Shown: positions 7,576 through 16,568 of the stretch, one piece after another | Layout: each line of letters begins with the position of its first letter | How positions within the stretch are numbered: position 1 is the stretch's first letter | NCBI GenBank assembly: GCA_007695045.1 | Contig: REEP01000045.1 | Coordinates: forward strand, 1 to 63,700 | Reading direction: 5' to 3' | Length of the DNA stretch: 63,700 nt | Source: Rhodospirillales bacterium | GTDB lineage: Bacteria > Pseudomonadota > Alphaproteobacteria > Rhodospirillales > Defluviicoccaceae | Program-made: the position numbers and the translations under genes | Notes under the pieces: generated by a model | Seen by the model: only the letters and a program-made list of their open reading frames with translations | What the model was told of the DNA's origin: nothing | The model's database searches: none

Positions 7576-10272
7576 TCACAACGGCAGTCGTCCGCCGGAT
7601 TCGATCATCATCTCCAGAAGCTGCAAGGCATTGAGCGGGCCATGGCCCAACACCGGCGTGCGGCCACTGAGGCTGGAGTAATAGAAGGCCATCTCGTGGC
7701 GCACCTCGGTCATCAGAGTCGGCGTATCCGACAGCACCTGCCGTTCGATCTGCAGAACCCCGGGACTGGAGCGCAGGCTGGCCAAGTTGCCGACCCCGCG
7801 CGACGCCTGGACGGTACCCTGCTCCACAAACTGGACGCCCACGCCCGTCTGCCGTTCAAACTGCTCGAGGATGGCGATGAGTTCGCGATGCTGCGCCCGG
7901 CCTGTCTGGCGTTGCGCATTGGCGACGCGTGCCAGGATCGGGTTGTCTCGCCAGAGTTCGCGCAGAAACACGATCATTTCCTCGCGGGCCAAGCTGGCCG
8001 GCGCCCGGATTGCCAGTTGCGCCTCGAGCCGGACGGCGATCGCCTCAAGTCGTGCAGCCTCCGCGGCCGGGATCGCTTGGCCACGCCTGAGCCGCCGCAT
8101 AATTCGGATAAAGTCGTCGGCCTCCTGTCGGCTCAGCCGGCCGAGACCTTCGCCCAGTTCCTCGAATCGTCGGAAGCTGAGCACCCGTTGCAGGATCGGC
8201 AGGCGCCGCAAGACGCCGCCAAGGGCCCGGAAAATGACGCCGCCGACCACCCACCAGATGATCTCCTCGCCAACGAAGCCGGCCATCCTGATGCTGATGT
8301 CGGTGAGTTGCTGCTCCCATTCCCGGAAGATCGCGCCATAGAGTTGCCGTCGGTCGAGGATGATTTCATCCCCTGGCCGCGCTGGTGTGGGCTCTGACAC
8401 TGTGCCCACGGTTTCGATGGACCAGGTGCGGCCTTGCCGGGCCACGACGATCACGCGTCGGCCGAGTTCCGGCGCGGCAGAGCCGATGGCTTGGTCCAGT
8501 GCGGCGCGCAATTGTCGGCCGAAGCTGGCGGGTGGGTCGAGGCGTCGGGCCATTCGTTGTCGCCCGGGCTCGATGGTGCGCCGTCGCCAGTACCCCAGCT
8601 CAGGCTCCTGCCCTGGCGCGAGGCGAAGCAGGATCTCGAACTCCTCCCGACCGTCGCTCGTGCCGGCGCGGAACGAACTCATCAAGGCGCTCCACCAGCC
8701 TTCGAGCGCAGGCGTCAGGGCGACCGGCGCCTGTTCCGGCTCGCGCGCGGCCGCCGCTGCGTCGGGAACCGGACGGCCGTTTATCGCCACATTGGTAATC
8801 GACACGGTGGCCCCGCTGACGCGGATTCGTGCCCGGTAGGCATAACGTCGCCCCCGGGTCAGGGACACGATGGCACCCAGCGCCCGATGGCCCCGCTCAA
8901 ACGCGGCGACCAAGTGGGCCGCTATGGCATCGAACGGCCGCTCCACCGTGAAAACGCTGAGATGGCGAACCAGCCACTCCCGTATGCCTGCCTGCAGATC
9001 GGGTTCGAACTCGTTAGGCCGGAAGGCGCCGTCGCCCTGGTACCGGAAGCCTTGCCGATAGGACAGAGTTTGGCTCATGCCACCGTTCCGCTGGATGCGG
9101 CTCGGGCTGCCGGCGGCGCTCTGCTGGACCACGTGCGTCAACTCGTGCGCCATCAGCGCGCGGCCTTCGGCGGTGCCGGGACTGTACTGATTCCGCGCGA
9201 AGGCAATGTGGTTGCCGAGCGTAAAGGCGCGGGCGTTGAGGTCGGTGGCGGCGGCATCGGCCTGCGTGCCGTCATGGATGCGAACGTGGGCGAAGGACCG
9301 GCCGAAGCGCGGCTCGAAGAAGGCGCGCTCGGCCGCAGGCAACGCGATGCCGCTGCCGAGGCTGCGCACCGCGCTCTCCGCGCCGGGTGGCACCGTGAGC
9401 CCGGTCGTGACCGCCCCGACATCGGGGCGCGCCGGCCTGCGTTGCAATGTCGCTCCCTCGGCATCCTCGCCGAGGAAAGGATTGCGCTTGCTGTTGTCCA
9501 GAGCGTCGGAGCTCCAGTGCGGGCCTTCGCGCAGCAGGGATGCGGCGAGGTTGCAGCAGCGTTCGTAGCGTGCGCCCGCCGGCGTGAGGTCGGTGACCTC
9601 CACCCGACAATGGTCAGGAATCTTGAACCACTGTGCCCGATGTCGATACCAGAAACCGTCGCAATCGTACCAGACGTCATTGTCCACGGGGGTGGTCAGC
9701 CCGGCGTCGTCTTCCTCGTTGATGACGGCGATGTCATCGAGAAGCACCCGGGGCAAGCCTGAAAACATCACCTCGCCACCGAAAATGCTCTTGATGCAGA
9801 GGGAAGTGCTGCCTTCCCTCGGCTGTTCGTCGCGCTGGATCGTCTGGTCCATGGAAGCCTGCAGCGCCATTCCTTCGCGTCCATCGCATCGGGGCTGCTG
9901 CGGTGGGCCCGCGGCCATGCCCGGAACCGCCGTTTGTGAGAGCCTTGGGAAGAGCGCTGGCGCCGGATCCGGCATCCGGATCACCGCCTCGGCCACGCGG
10001 TCGGCCTCCTGCTCGTACGCGTCACCTGCTTCGCTGACCCGCAACTTGGCCTGAATCGTCGGCGCCGCCGCGTACACCGGAATCAGGCCGAAGTCGAAGC
10101 CATGGCGATCCCGAACATCGGCCGGCCGGGCGTCGGCATCGGCGTGCCGCCGCCCTCGACGCCATGGCGCGCGGACCGGACATGATGCGTGGAAATCGAA
10201 AGGGTGGCTGTTCCGTGGCCGGTTGCCGCAAAAGATGTGCACAGCTTCCCCCCCGCCCGTTCCTGAAATCAC
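7576..10272 (-). CDS. eCIS-core (DUF4157) polymorphic toxin-like protein
   Basis: This is a very large (up to 898 residues) soluble-looking protein. Residues about 72-100 carry the leader-like motif IQAKLRVSEAGDAYEQEADR that accompanies DUF4157 domains. The DUF4157/eCIS-core domain is at about 305-390, with the zinc-peptidase-like HELTH at 376-380 in RALMAHELTHVVQQ. Such domains mark cargo of extracellular contractile injection systems and other polymorphic toxins. The C-terminal half contains a hydrophobic stretch (GEEIIWWVVGGVIFRALGG) and ends with TEVRHEMAFYYSS, of unknown function. The start is a GTG and is uncertain; internal starts up to about residue 60 are possible. No injection-system gene or obvious immunity gene is in the window. 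Confidence 0.8.
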   Translation of the reverse strand: MISGTGGGEAVHIFCGNRPRNSHPFDFHASCPVRAPWRRGRRHADADARPADVRDRHGFDFGLIPVYAAAPTIQAKLRVSEAGDAYEQEADRVAEAVIRMPDPAPALFPRLSQTAVPGMAAGPPQQPRCDGREGMALQASMDQTIQRDEQPREGSTSLCIKSIFGGEVMFSGLPRVLLDDIAVINEEDDAGLTTPVDNDVWYDCDGFWYRHRAQWFKIPDHCRVEVTDLTPAGARYERCCNLAASLLREGPHWSSDALDNSKRNPFLGEDAEGATLQRRPARPDVGAVTTGLTVPPGAESAVRSLGSGIALPAAERAFFEPRFGRSFAHVRIHDGTQADAAATDLNARAFTLGNHIAFARNQYSPGTAEGRALMAHELTHVVQQSAAGSPSRIQRNGGMSQTLSYRQGFRYQGDGAFRPNEFEPDLQAGIREWLVRHLSVFTVERPFDAIAAHLVAAFERGHRALGAIVSLTRGRRYAYRARIRVSGATVSITNVAINGRPVPDAAAAAREPEQAPVALTPALEGWWSALMSSFRAGTSDGREEFEILLRLAPGQEPELGYWRRRTIEPGRQRMARRLDPPASFGRQLRAALDQAIGSAAPELGRRVIVVARQGRTWSIETVGTVSEPTPARPGDEIILDRRQLYGAIFREWEQQLTDISIRMAGFVGEEIIWWVVGGVIFRALGGVLRRLPILQRVLSFRRFEELGEGLGRLSRQEADDFIRIMRRLRRGQAIPAAEAARLEAIAVRLEAQLAIRAPASLAREEMIVFLRELWRDNPILARVANAQRQTGRAQHRELIAILEQFERQTGVGVQFVEQGTVQASRGVGNLASLRSSPGVLQIERQVLSDTPTLMTEVRHEMAFYYSSLSGRTPVLGHGPLNALQLLEMMIESGGRLPL

Positions 10273-10480
10273 CCACGGCTGAAGTCATCGGGCGGCGATG
10301 CTCTGGGCCGGAGAGTTGCTTGTGAATGATCGATTAGGTCGCCAACCTTTGCAAGGCTCCTGCTTGAGCTGCGGGGAAGCCGGCGGACGCTGGAGCCCGC
10401 AGCCCGAACCACGGGTGTCGGATGGTGCGGACAACGACATCAACGCCACCGGGATCGCATGCGCAGGTCCGGCGCCGCCC
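10273..10480. other. Intergenic spacer, nothing recognised
   Basis: This 208-bp gap lies upstream of the leftward toxin-like gene and downstream of the leftward sugar dehydrogenase. It presumably holds the promoter of the former, but I see no convincing -35/-10 pair or terminator. Confidence 0.4.
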
Positions 10481-11677
10481 TCAGCGGTCGGCCGGGACCA
10501 GCCGGATCAGCGGGGCGTCCGCCGCGTCGATCAGCACGTAGACGAAGCCATCCTCGGGCCCCACGGCGACGTCGCGGATGCGCCAGCCGCGCCCGTCCAG
10601 GAGCCGTTCGGCAAACGCGACGTCGTGGCCGTCCACGGTAAATCGGCCGAGATAGCGATGCGCGAGGTTACCCATCAGCGCATTGCCGCGCCATTCCGGG
10701 AACGCATCGCCGAAGTAGAAGGCGAAGCCTGACGGCGGAAATCCTTCCGGGTGGGTATGATCCCAGTAGAACACCGGTTGTATGGTGTCCGGCCTTTCCG
10801 GCGGCGTCGGCGCGAACTTGAAGCCGGTGCCGTAGCGGCGGCCATAGGTGGCGATGGGCCAGCCGTAATTGCCGCCGGCCTGGATCACGTTGACCTCGTC
10901 GCCGTTCTGCTCGCCGTGCTCGTTCTGCCAGATCTCCCCCGTCTCCGGATGCACGGCCATGCCCTGGGAATTGCGGTGGCCGAAGGAAAATATGCCGTCC
11001 AGGGCATCCGGATCGTCGACGAACGGATTGTCCGGGGGGATGCTGCCGTCGGCTTCCAGCCGAAGGGTGGTGCCGATGTACGTGGTGCGGTCCTGGGAAT
11101 GATGCTCCGGCCCGAAGTTCTTGAACTGACGGTCGCCGACGGTGACGTAAAGCCGGCCGTCGGCATCGAACACGATGCGGGAGCCATAATGCGCGGTGCT
11201 GTCCACATGCGGTTCGGCGACGAACAGGACCTCGAAGTCGGCGAGTTCCAGCGCCTCGTCGTCCAGCCGGCCGCGGCCGACATAGGTGGCGGTCAAGCCG
11301 GCATCGTCATTGCCGGCCCAGGTGAGGTAGACCCAGGGCTCCGCGCCGAAGTCCGGATGCAGCGCCACGTCAAGGAGCCCGCCCTGTCCGCGAGCGTCCA
11401 CCGGCGGCACGCCGGCCACCTCCCGCACCGTCCCGGTCTCATAGGCGACCAGAGTCAGCCGGCCGGGGCGTTCGGTAATCAACATGCGCCCCTGGCCGGG
11501 CAGGAAAGCCATCCCCCAGGGGTGCTCGAACCCGTCCACCAGCCGTTCCACCCGATAGATCGGGTCTGCGGCCTCGGCCGCATCGGCCACCGGTCCACAC
11601 AAGAGCGCGGTCACGGCCAAGGCCATGCACGGCAACATGGCGGCGAACCGGGCTCGCGGCTTGGCGTCATCGATCAT
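10481..11677 (-). CDS. Secreted PQQ-dependent sugar dehydrogenase (YliI/glucose-sorbosone family)
   Basis: This family comprises six-bladed beta-propeller aldose dehydrogenases in the periplasm that use pyrroloquinoline quinone. The 398-residue product begins with a signal peptide (MIDDAKPRARFAAMLPCMAL, cleavage near VADAAEA). Propeller motifs include RVERLVDGFEHPWGMAFLP, GQGGLLDVALHPDF, FSFGHRNSQGMAVHP and EHGEQNGDEVNVIQAGGNYG, the last two being the most diagnostic of the family. The ATG at 11677 is preceded by GGAGG at good spacing, so I chose it over an upstream in-frame start at 11803. Confidence 0.9.
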   Translation of the reverse strand: MIDDAKPRARFAAMLPCMALAVTALLCGPVADAAEAADPIYRVERLVDGFEHPWGMAFLPGQGRMLITERPGRLTLVAYETGTVREVAGVPPVDARGQGGLLDVALHPDFGAEPWVYLTWAGNDDAGLTATYVGRGRLDDEALELADFEVLFVAEPHVDSTAHYGSRIVFDADGRLYVTVGDRQFKNFGPEHHSQDRTTYIGTTLRLEADGSIPPDNPFVDDPDALDGIFSFGHRNSQGMAVHPETGEIWQNEHGEQNGDEVNVIQAGGNYGWPIATYGRRYGTGFKFAPTPPERPDTIQPVFYWDHTHPEGFPPSGFAFYFGDAFPEWRGNALMGNLAHRYLGRFTVDGHDVAFAERLLDGRGWRIRDVAVGPEDGFVYVLIDAADAPLIRLVPADR

Positions 11678-11824
11678 GGCGGCCTCCTTCTCGGTCGTCG
11701 CATCGGCTGGACCGGGCCATTGTGGCCCACCTGGGCACGGATTGGAATGTGCATGCCGGTCCGCCATGGCGGTTGCCGCCCGGTCCGATCCCAGCGAGAC
11801 CACACGATCTGCCGGAAGAGGCTC

Positions 11825-12814
11825 CTAGCCGCCGGTGCGGCTCATGGTGCGGCCGAGCGCGGGGCGGCGATGCTCCCGGTCGATGACGAAGTCGTGGCCC
11901 TTGGGCTTGCGGGCGATGGCCGCGTCAATGGCGGCCAGCAGCGGGATGTCACTCTCGGAAGCGCGCAGCGGCGTGCGCAGGTCGGCACAATCCTCCTGGC
12001 CGAGGCACAGGTACAGCATGCCGGTGCAGGTCAGCCGCACGCGGTTGCAGGACTCGCAGAAATTATGGGTCATGGGCGTGATGAAGCCGATCTTCCGCCC
12101 CGTCTCCGCCACGTCCACGTAGCGTGCCGGGCCGCCCGTGGCGTGGGCCGAGGGTATCAACGTCCAGCGCCGCTCCAGCCGCGTCCGCACCGTGCCGAGT
12201 GGCAGGTAGTGGGCGGTGCGGTCACCGTCGACATCGCCGAGCGGCATGGTCTCGATCAGGCAGAGGTCGAAGTCCTCCGCCCCGCACCAAGCCACCAGCC
12301 GATCGAACTCGTCCTCGTTGACGCCTCGGAGTGCCACGGTGTTGATCCGGATCCGAAGGCCGGCCGCCTTGGCTGCCGCCAGTCCCGCCAGCACCAGATC
12401 GAGCCGGCCGTGCCGGGTGATCGCCCGGAACCTGGCCGGATCGAGGGTATCCACCGAGACATTGATCCGGCGCACGCCGCAGGCGACGAGATCGACGGCG
12501 TGGCGGGCGAGCTGGCTGGCGTTGGTGGTGAGCGTGAGTTCGTCCAGCCCCTCGCCCTGCAGCAGGCGCCCGAGCCCCCGGAACAGATGCATGACGTCGC
12601 GCCGGACCAGCGGCTCGCCGCCGGTGATCCTGACCTTGCGCACACCGCGGCGGACGAACGCGCGACACAGCCGTTCCAGCTCCTCGAGGGACAGCACCTC
12701 CACCTTCGGCAGAAACGACGGTGTCTCGTCCATGCAGTAGACGCAGCGGAAATCGCACCGGTCGGTGACGGAGACGCGAAGATAGCCGATGCGCCGGCCG
12801 AAGGGATCAATCAT
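11825..12814 (-). CDS. moaA: GTP 3',8-cyclase (molybdenum cofactor biosynthesis protein A)
   Basis: MoaA is a radical-SAM enzyme that converts GTP to 3',8-cyclo-GTP, the first step of molybdenum cofactor synthesis. In 329 residues I see the N-terminal cluster motif CDFRCVYC (Cys20, 24, 27), the SAM-binding TGGEP, and the second [4Fe-4S] motif Cys253-x2-Cys256-x13-Cys270 in [20 protein letters not shown]. The essential C-terminal double glycine (SRTGG) is intact. The ATG at 12814 gives the standard start [16 protein letters not shown]; the frame is open further upstream without homology. moeA lies 7 kb away on the other strand. Confidence 0.97.
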   Translation of the reverse strand: MIDPFGRRIGYLRVSVTDRCDFRCVYCMDETPSFLPKVEVLSLEELERLCRAFVRRGVRKVRITGGEPLVRRDVMHLFRGLGRLLQGEGLDELTLTTNASQLARHAVDLVACGVRRINVSVDTLDPARFRAITRHGRLDLVLAGLAAAKAAGLRIRINTVALRGVNEDEFDRLVAWCGAEDFDLCLIETMPLGDVDGDRTAHYLPLGTVRTRLERRWTLIPSAHATGGPARYVDVAETGRKIGFITPMTHNFCESCNRVRLTCTGMLYLCLGQEDCADLRTPLRASESDIPLLAAIDAAIARKPKGHDFVIDREHRRPALGRTMSRTGG

Positions 12815-13542
12815 CCGAGCGCCCTTCGCGGCAGCACCCCAGCCATACGATCGGTCGCGCCGGCCCGTTGTGGCATCGGCAACGCCCTCCCCGAGCGCGA
12901 TATCGGCCGGTGACCCGGCGCTTTTGGTTCCTGTGTCCTTCAGCCTAGTTGAACCCGGGCGACGCAGCAATCGCGTTCAACGTGCGAGGCGCGGCCGCCA
13001 GCTCGTTCGATTGTCGCCGTGATTTCCCAGGGGGATGGCGGGGCCTGAGTGGGAGGGCGATACGGACTTACGGCTACCCACTTAAGCGTATGCCAATGCG
13101 TTCGGAGCGATCTCTGCAACCGCCCGCGAGGCCCCTATCTGAAGTAAGTGCTCTGCGTTCATCCGGAAATGAAAACGCTTTCATCGCCCTAAGGTTGCCT
13201 GAATGAGCCAACAGTCAACCAGAGCGGGCTTCGATGTGGTCGTCCGCCGGCCGGTATTTGCCCCAAATGGGAATATCTCGGGCGTAGGCAGTATTGCACC
13301 CATTTGGTGTTTTCGACCGACAATCCAGGGAACGAACACACTGATTGGTTTGTTCATGGTGGGAATCTGTTATACTTTCGACGTTCGGTTGGATCGTCGA
13401 TGTCAAGGGAGCATGTGGAAGCTCGAAACCTCGCCGGCAACGGGCACCGGACCGAACGTTGTTTCGTGGGCAGGCGCAGTGGTCAAAAAACTATTTATAC
13501 GAGACCTTGGCGCCGTAACTTAGATTTGTGGGGGAATCCGTC
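12815..13542. other. Long intergenic region between moaA and the luxR-type gene
   Basis: This 728-bp region is more AT-rich than its surroundings. Visible items: an inverted repeat CCAAATGGG (13263-13271) / CCCATTTGG (13300-13308), and a -10-like TATACT at 13371-13376 without a well-spaced -35. A 106-codon frame (13203-13523) has no recognisable features and I do not call it. The region probably carries divergent promoters for moaA and the regulator. Confidence 0.4.
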
Positions 13543-14373
13543 ATGTCGAGTCTTGTGAAAAATGCACGCGATGACTTTATGGCCTCCGGTGACAATCTGT
13601 CGGGTCAGCGCCAATCGGTTGAATTGGCGTCAAAGTCATATCTTCTTCACAGCAACCCTTTGACACGGACAGGGCCCGGCCGGGCCCGGCCGGTCGTGAT
13701 CGTCGACGACCGCGCGTTGAGCCGGGACTCCCTCGTTCACCTGCTCCGCAAGGAGATGCGGCGGGTGGTGGTGGTTTCTCTGGGCTCGACCGAAGCGTTT
13801 CTGGCGCATGCGTCCGAGAGCCGTGTCGCCCCCAGCATGATCGTGTTCAACATCAATGCCAGATCGCCACTGGATCCGGTGGTGCGCAGCGATGTCATCC
13901 GGTTCCAGCAGGCGGCCAGCGACGTTCCCCTGGTACTGCTGGTGGATGCAGCGAGCGCCGATGCCGTGACCGCGGCTCTGACACTTGGGGTCCGGGGCGT
14001 CATCCCGACGTCGATCCCGCCGAAGGTGATCGCCCGGGCGCTGATGCTGGTCGCCGTCGGCGGCACGTTCGTGCCGTCGGAAGCGTTTCTGGAAGGCCGG
14101 CCTGCCGCGGCGGACGGGGCCGAAGCGTCTCCTGCCCCGCGGCAAACCGCTCGCTTTGGTGCGATGACGCCGCGCGAACTGGAAGTCCTGGCGCTGCTGC
14201 AGCAAGGCAAGCCCAACAAGGTGATCGCGCTCGACCTGGACATGAAGGAAAGCACCGTCAAGGTGCACGTGCGCCACATCATGCGCAAGCTCGGCGCCAC
14301 CAACCGCACCCAGGCGGTGCTTCGGTCGCAGTCCCTGTTTGGCAAAAGCAATAACGGTCAGTCGGACCGGTAA
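13543..14373 (+). CDS. LuxR/NarL-family transcription factor with degenerate receiver domain
   Basis: This 276-residue protein has a receiver-like domain (about 50-175) and a C-terminal LuxR HTH (about 207-265: MTPRELEVLALLQQGKPNKV, ESTVKVHVRHIMRKLGATNR). The acidic pair D55-D56 is present, but the phosphoacceptor Asp is replaced by Asn (N103 in MIVFNIN), and the usual Thr/Ser and Lys positions read Val134 and Thr156. Phosphorylation is therefore unlikely and it may work as an atypical, constitutive or ligand-gated regulator. The ATG at 13543 has GGGGGA 7-8 nt upstream; a GTG at 13528 is possible. It converges on the Fap-like cluster and may regulate it (inference from position). Confidence 0.88.
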   Translation: MSSLVKNARDDFMASGDNLSGQRQSVELASKSYLLHSNPLTRTGPGRARPVVIVDDRALSRDSLVHLLRKEMRRVVVVSLGSTEAFLAHASESRVAPSMIVFNINARSPLDPVVRSDVIRFQQAASDVPLVLLVDAASADAVTAALTLGVRGVIPTSIPPKVIARALMLVAVGGTFVPSEAFLEGRPAAADGAEASPAPRQTARFGAMTPRELEVLALLQQGKPNKVIALDLDMKESTVKVHVRHIMRKLGATNRTQAVLRSQSLFGKSNNGQSDR

Positions 14374-14394
14374 GCGTCATCAGAGTTGCCGCTT

Positions 14395-14433
14395 CCGCCA
14401 TGGCAGGTGCCGAACGGGCACCCGCCATGGCGG
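14395..14433. terminator. Long hairpin between convergent luxR and Fap-like genes
   Basis: CCGCCATGGCAGGTGCC faces GGGCACCCGCCATGGCGG with one mismatch in about 17 bp and a short loop. It lies 21 nt after the regulator stop, between convergent units, so a transcription barrier is plausible. There is no T-tract on either side, so intrinsic termination is not certain. Confidence 0.5.
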
Positions 14434-14644
14434 CAGGCGGTGTTCAGGCGACGCCGGTAGGTTCAGACGGCCGCGCCCCGGACCCTCCGCGGGACGGTGC
14501 GGCTGGGCCATGGCCCGACCCCCGGCACCTGCGGTCCAGCATTCATCCTTCCTCCAGTCGAGATCGAATAGCGTCAAGCGGAGCGCGAGCGTTGACTGAC
14601 GCCTGGCGCGGGCGTCCACTGACGCTTTCGCAACGGGCGTCCGG
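14434..14644. other. Spacer downstream of convergent genes, nothing else recognised
   Basis: About 210 bp of high-GC DNA with two near-direct copies of a GCGTCAGT-containing segment (about 14595-14625). No gene is seen. Confidence 0.3.
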
Positions 14645-15193
14645 TCAACGACAGGACATGCAGATTGCCGGGCCAGAAAAATCGCGGGTTCGGACCGGGC
14701 CGGCCGAATTTGGCAAGACGAAACGGGGCATGGTCGCCGGGGCAGTCCCGTTGGCCCCACCCTGAGCCCCGCCTGAATTGGCCGGATCACGGCTGACACC
14801 GTTGGGATCGGCGATGAATCGCAACTCCGTCCTGGTGGAGAGGGAGACGCCTTCCTCGGACGGTTCCGCCTCGCTGATGCTTTCCACTTCAACCTGGAAG
14901 CCCGGCCCGTTGACGGATGCCTGGGTCGTCGCGACGACGCGTTCGCCTTTGACCGTGGCCTCCGCCGTGGCGCCGCCGACGATCGCGGAGGTGGTGCCGC
15001 GCGCCGTGACCGCGTCCAGCTCAGAATCCGTCAGTTCGAACAGGCCGTCGGCCATTGCCGGTGCCGCCCACGCGACGACGGCAACCGCAACCAGCGCGGC
15101 GCGCGCCCACCGACGCGGCTTGTTGGCCGAGCGCCCGGTCGCGTTGCCACGGGCCGGGGTTTCAGGGGATCCCGGCCGGCGGACCGCCGACAA
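14645..15193 (-). CDS. Secreted Fap-like protein with VTA motif and C-terminal CxxC
   Basis: This is the last gene of the leftward cluster. The translation shows a signal peptide (RRWARAALVAVAVVAWAAPAMA), then FELTDSELDAVTARG, the same motif as in the four small secreted proteins upstream but ending ARG rather than AG. It continues with a Thr/Ser/Ala/Gly-rich beta-prone segment and ends in SGPAICMSCR, a CxxC at the extreme C-terminus. FapB/FapC/FapE of Pseudomonas also end in CxxC motifs, so a secreted minor or anchoring subunit is the best guess. No ATG or GTG fits; a TTG at 15193, 11 nt after the FapF-like stop, is the only close start, giving 182 residues with a long n-region. The start is therefore uncertain. 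Confidence 0.68.
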   Translation of the reverse strand: MSAVRRPGSPETPARGNATGRSANKPRRWARAALVAVAVVAWAAPAMADGLFELTDSELDAVTARGTTSAIVGGATAEATVKGERVVATTQASVNGPGFQVEVESISEAEPSEEGVSLSTRTELRFIADPNGVSRDPANSGGAQGGANGTAPATMPRFVLPNSAGPVRTRDFSGPAICMSCR

Positions 15194-15204
15194 CCGGATG
15201 CCCG

Positions 15205-16518
15205 CTACGGCTTCGGCACGTTGAAGGCGATGGGGATCGAGAAGCCGACGAAGTAGTCCGGCGCCGCATCGGTCAGCCCGACGCCCGCGGTGAACGAGAG
15301 CAGCACCCCCTTGCCGAGGATCGATGAGGCACCCACGGTCAGCACACTGCTGACCTGATCGGTGCCCGGGATCTTTTGACCATTGAAGGCCTGCGACCGC
15401 GAGAAGCTCTGGAGCAAGGACGCCTGAAGCGAGGTTTCCGGGCTCGCCGCCAACACCGTCCCGATGGAGAAGCCGTACTCGTCCCCCGGTTCGAACTCGC
15501 CGCTGGAGAACGACTTCCGGTAGAAGGCGTTGCCGACGAAGGCCAGAGGATCCTGCCGCTTGATGGCCGTGAGCGACCCGCCGAACTGATGGAAGCCCTG
15601 GCCCAAAGGCTGGTTGTTGCGGGTCTGGCCGGTGTCGGCATCCCAGCGCACCCGGGCGACCAGGTCGGGCCACCACCGGTCCTCGCGCAGCACCGTCTTG
15701 GCGAAGCCAACCCGGATGTCGCCGAATCCGTGGGCACTGCGGCTCGTGGAGTCGAACCCCGCCACCACCGTTTCCCGACCCTGATAGCGGTAGGGCACGC
15801 CAAATTCGAACTGGGAGTCCCACGGCAGACCGACGCGCAAATCCAGGCCGAACCGGAAATCGTTCCGCCTTTGTTTCAGGTCTCTCGCTTCCAGAATCCC
15901 CGCCCCCGGACCTGGAACGTCCACGAATGTGCCCAGCTTGTCTTCCTGCCGGGTATAGACGAAGCTCGGCTCGATCTCGGCGCGGCCCGGGCGCAGCAGC
16001 AGGGCGCCGGCAGCAGTCAAGGTGCGCTCCAGCGCCCGTTCCGCCGCTTCCTCGTCCACCTCGAAAGCGCCCGGGCCAGAGGCGCGCTGTTGCTCCGCCT
16101 CCGGCGCCGTTCCGCCAAGTGACGAGCCCGGCGTCGCCGGGGCACTGGCCGTTGCCGCAGACGCCGCCTGAGGCCCGGGTGCCGTCGCCGCCGGTGCCGA
16201 AGCCTGGCGCGGCGGTGGGGCGGCCGGCGCTTGGGCAGGCGCCGAGGGCGAAGCCGATGTCGCCGCGGGCCCAGGCTCGGGCGCCGGCGCGGCAGCAGCG
16301 GTTCGTTCGGTGGCTGGCGGCGTGGACTCCACCCGGCGTTCCAGGGCATCCAGGCGCCGGCGCAGCTCGGAGATCACGGCGTCCCGTTCTTCCAGCTTCA
16401 ACAGGAGTTCGCGCAGCAAGGCCTCGTTGGCCTCCCCCTCCGTCGCGGCCAGCGGCGATGGCGTCCACGCCGCAGTGCAGGCGACAAGGCCCACAACGGC
16501 AAGCGCTGATCGTTTCAT
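15205..16518 (-). CDS. FapF-like outer-membrane export pore (coiled coil plus beta-barrel)
   Basis: The 437-residue product has a signal peptide (1 to about 25), a heptad-type coiled coil (about 30-64: LLRELLLKLEERDAVISELR), a long Ala/Pro linker (about 66-150), and a helix EEAAERALERTLTAAGALLL (about 157-175). Next comes a 12-strand-sized porin-like barrel (about 180-437) with alternating polar/hydrophobic strands ending in a terminal strand SIPIAFNVP. This order (coiled coil, linker, plug helix, barrel) is that of FapF, the trimeric pore that exports Fap amyloid subunits. The C39 peptidase gene directly upstream supports this. Alternative: an unrelated MetA-type porin. Confidence 0.78.
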   Translation of the reverse strand: MKRSALAVVGLVACTAAWTPSPLAATEGEANEALLRELLLKLEERDAVISELRRRLDALERRVESTPPATERTAAAAPAPEPGPAATSASPSAPAQAPAAPPPRQASAPAATAPGPQAASAATASAPATPGSSLGGTAPEAEQQRASGPGAFEVDEEAAERALERTLTAAGALLLRPGRAEIEPSFVYTRQEDKLGTFVDVPGPGAGILEARDLKQRRNDFRFGLDLRVGLPWDSQFEFGVPYRYQGRETVVAGFDSTSRSAHGFGDIRVGFAKTVLREDRWWPDLVARVRWDADTGQTRNNQPLGQGFHQFGGSLTAIKRQDPLAFVGNAFYRKSFSSGEFEPGDEYGFSIGTVLAASPETSLQASLLQSFSRSQAFNGQKIPGTDQVSSVLTVGASSILGKGVLLSFTAGVGLTDAAPDYFVGFSIPIAFNVPKP

Positions 16519-16568
16519 GGGGTGTCCGGTCCCTCGTGCTCGGGTTGTGGCAGGCTGTCGTCATGGCA

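Noticed and set aside
13350-13376. Sigma-70 promoter for the luxR-type gene (TTGTTC/TATACT)
   Set aside because: The -10 is good but the spacer is only 15 nt and the -35 is poor, so I did not list it as a promoter.
13203-13523. 106-codon frame upstream of the luxR-type gene
   Set aside because: No recognisable domain, and it overlaps inverted repeats and a likely promoter; kept only as intergenic description.
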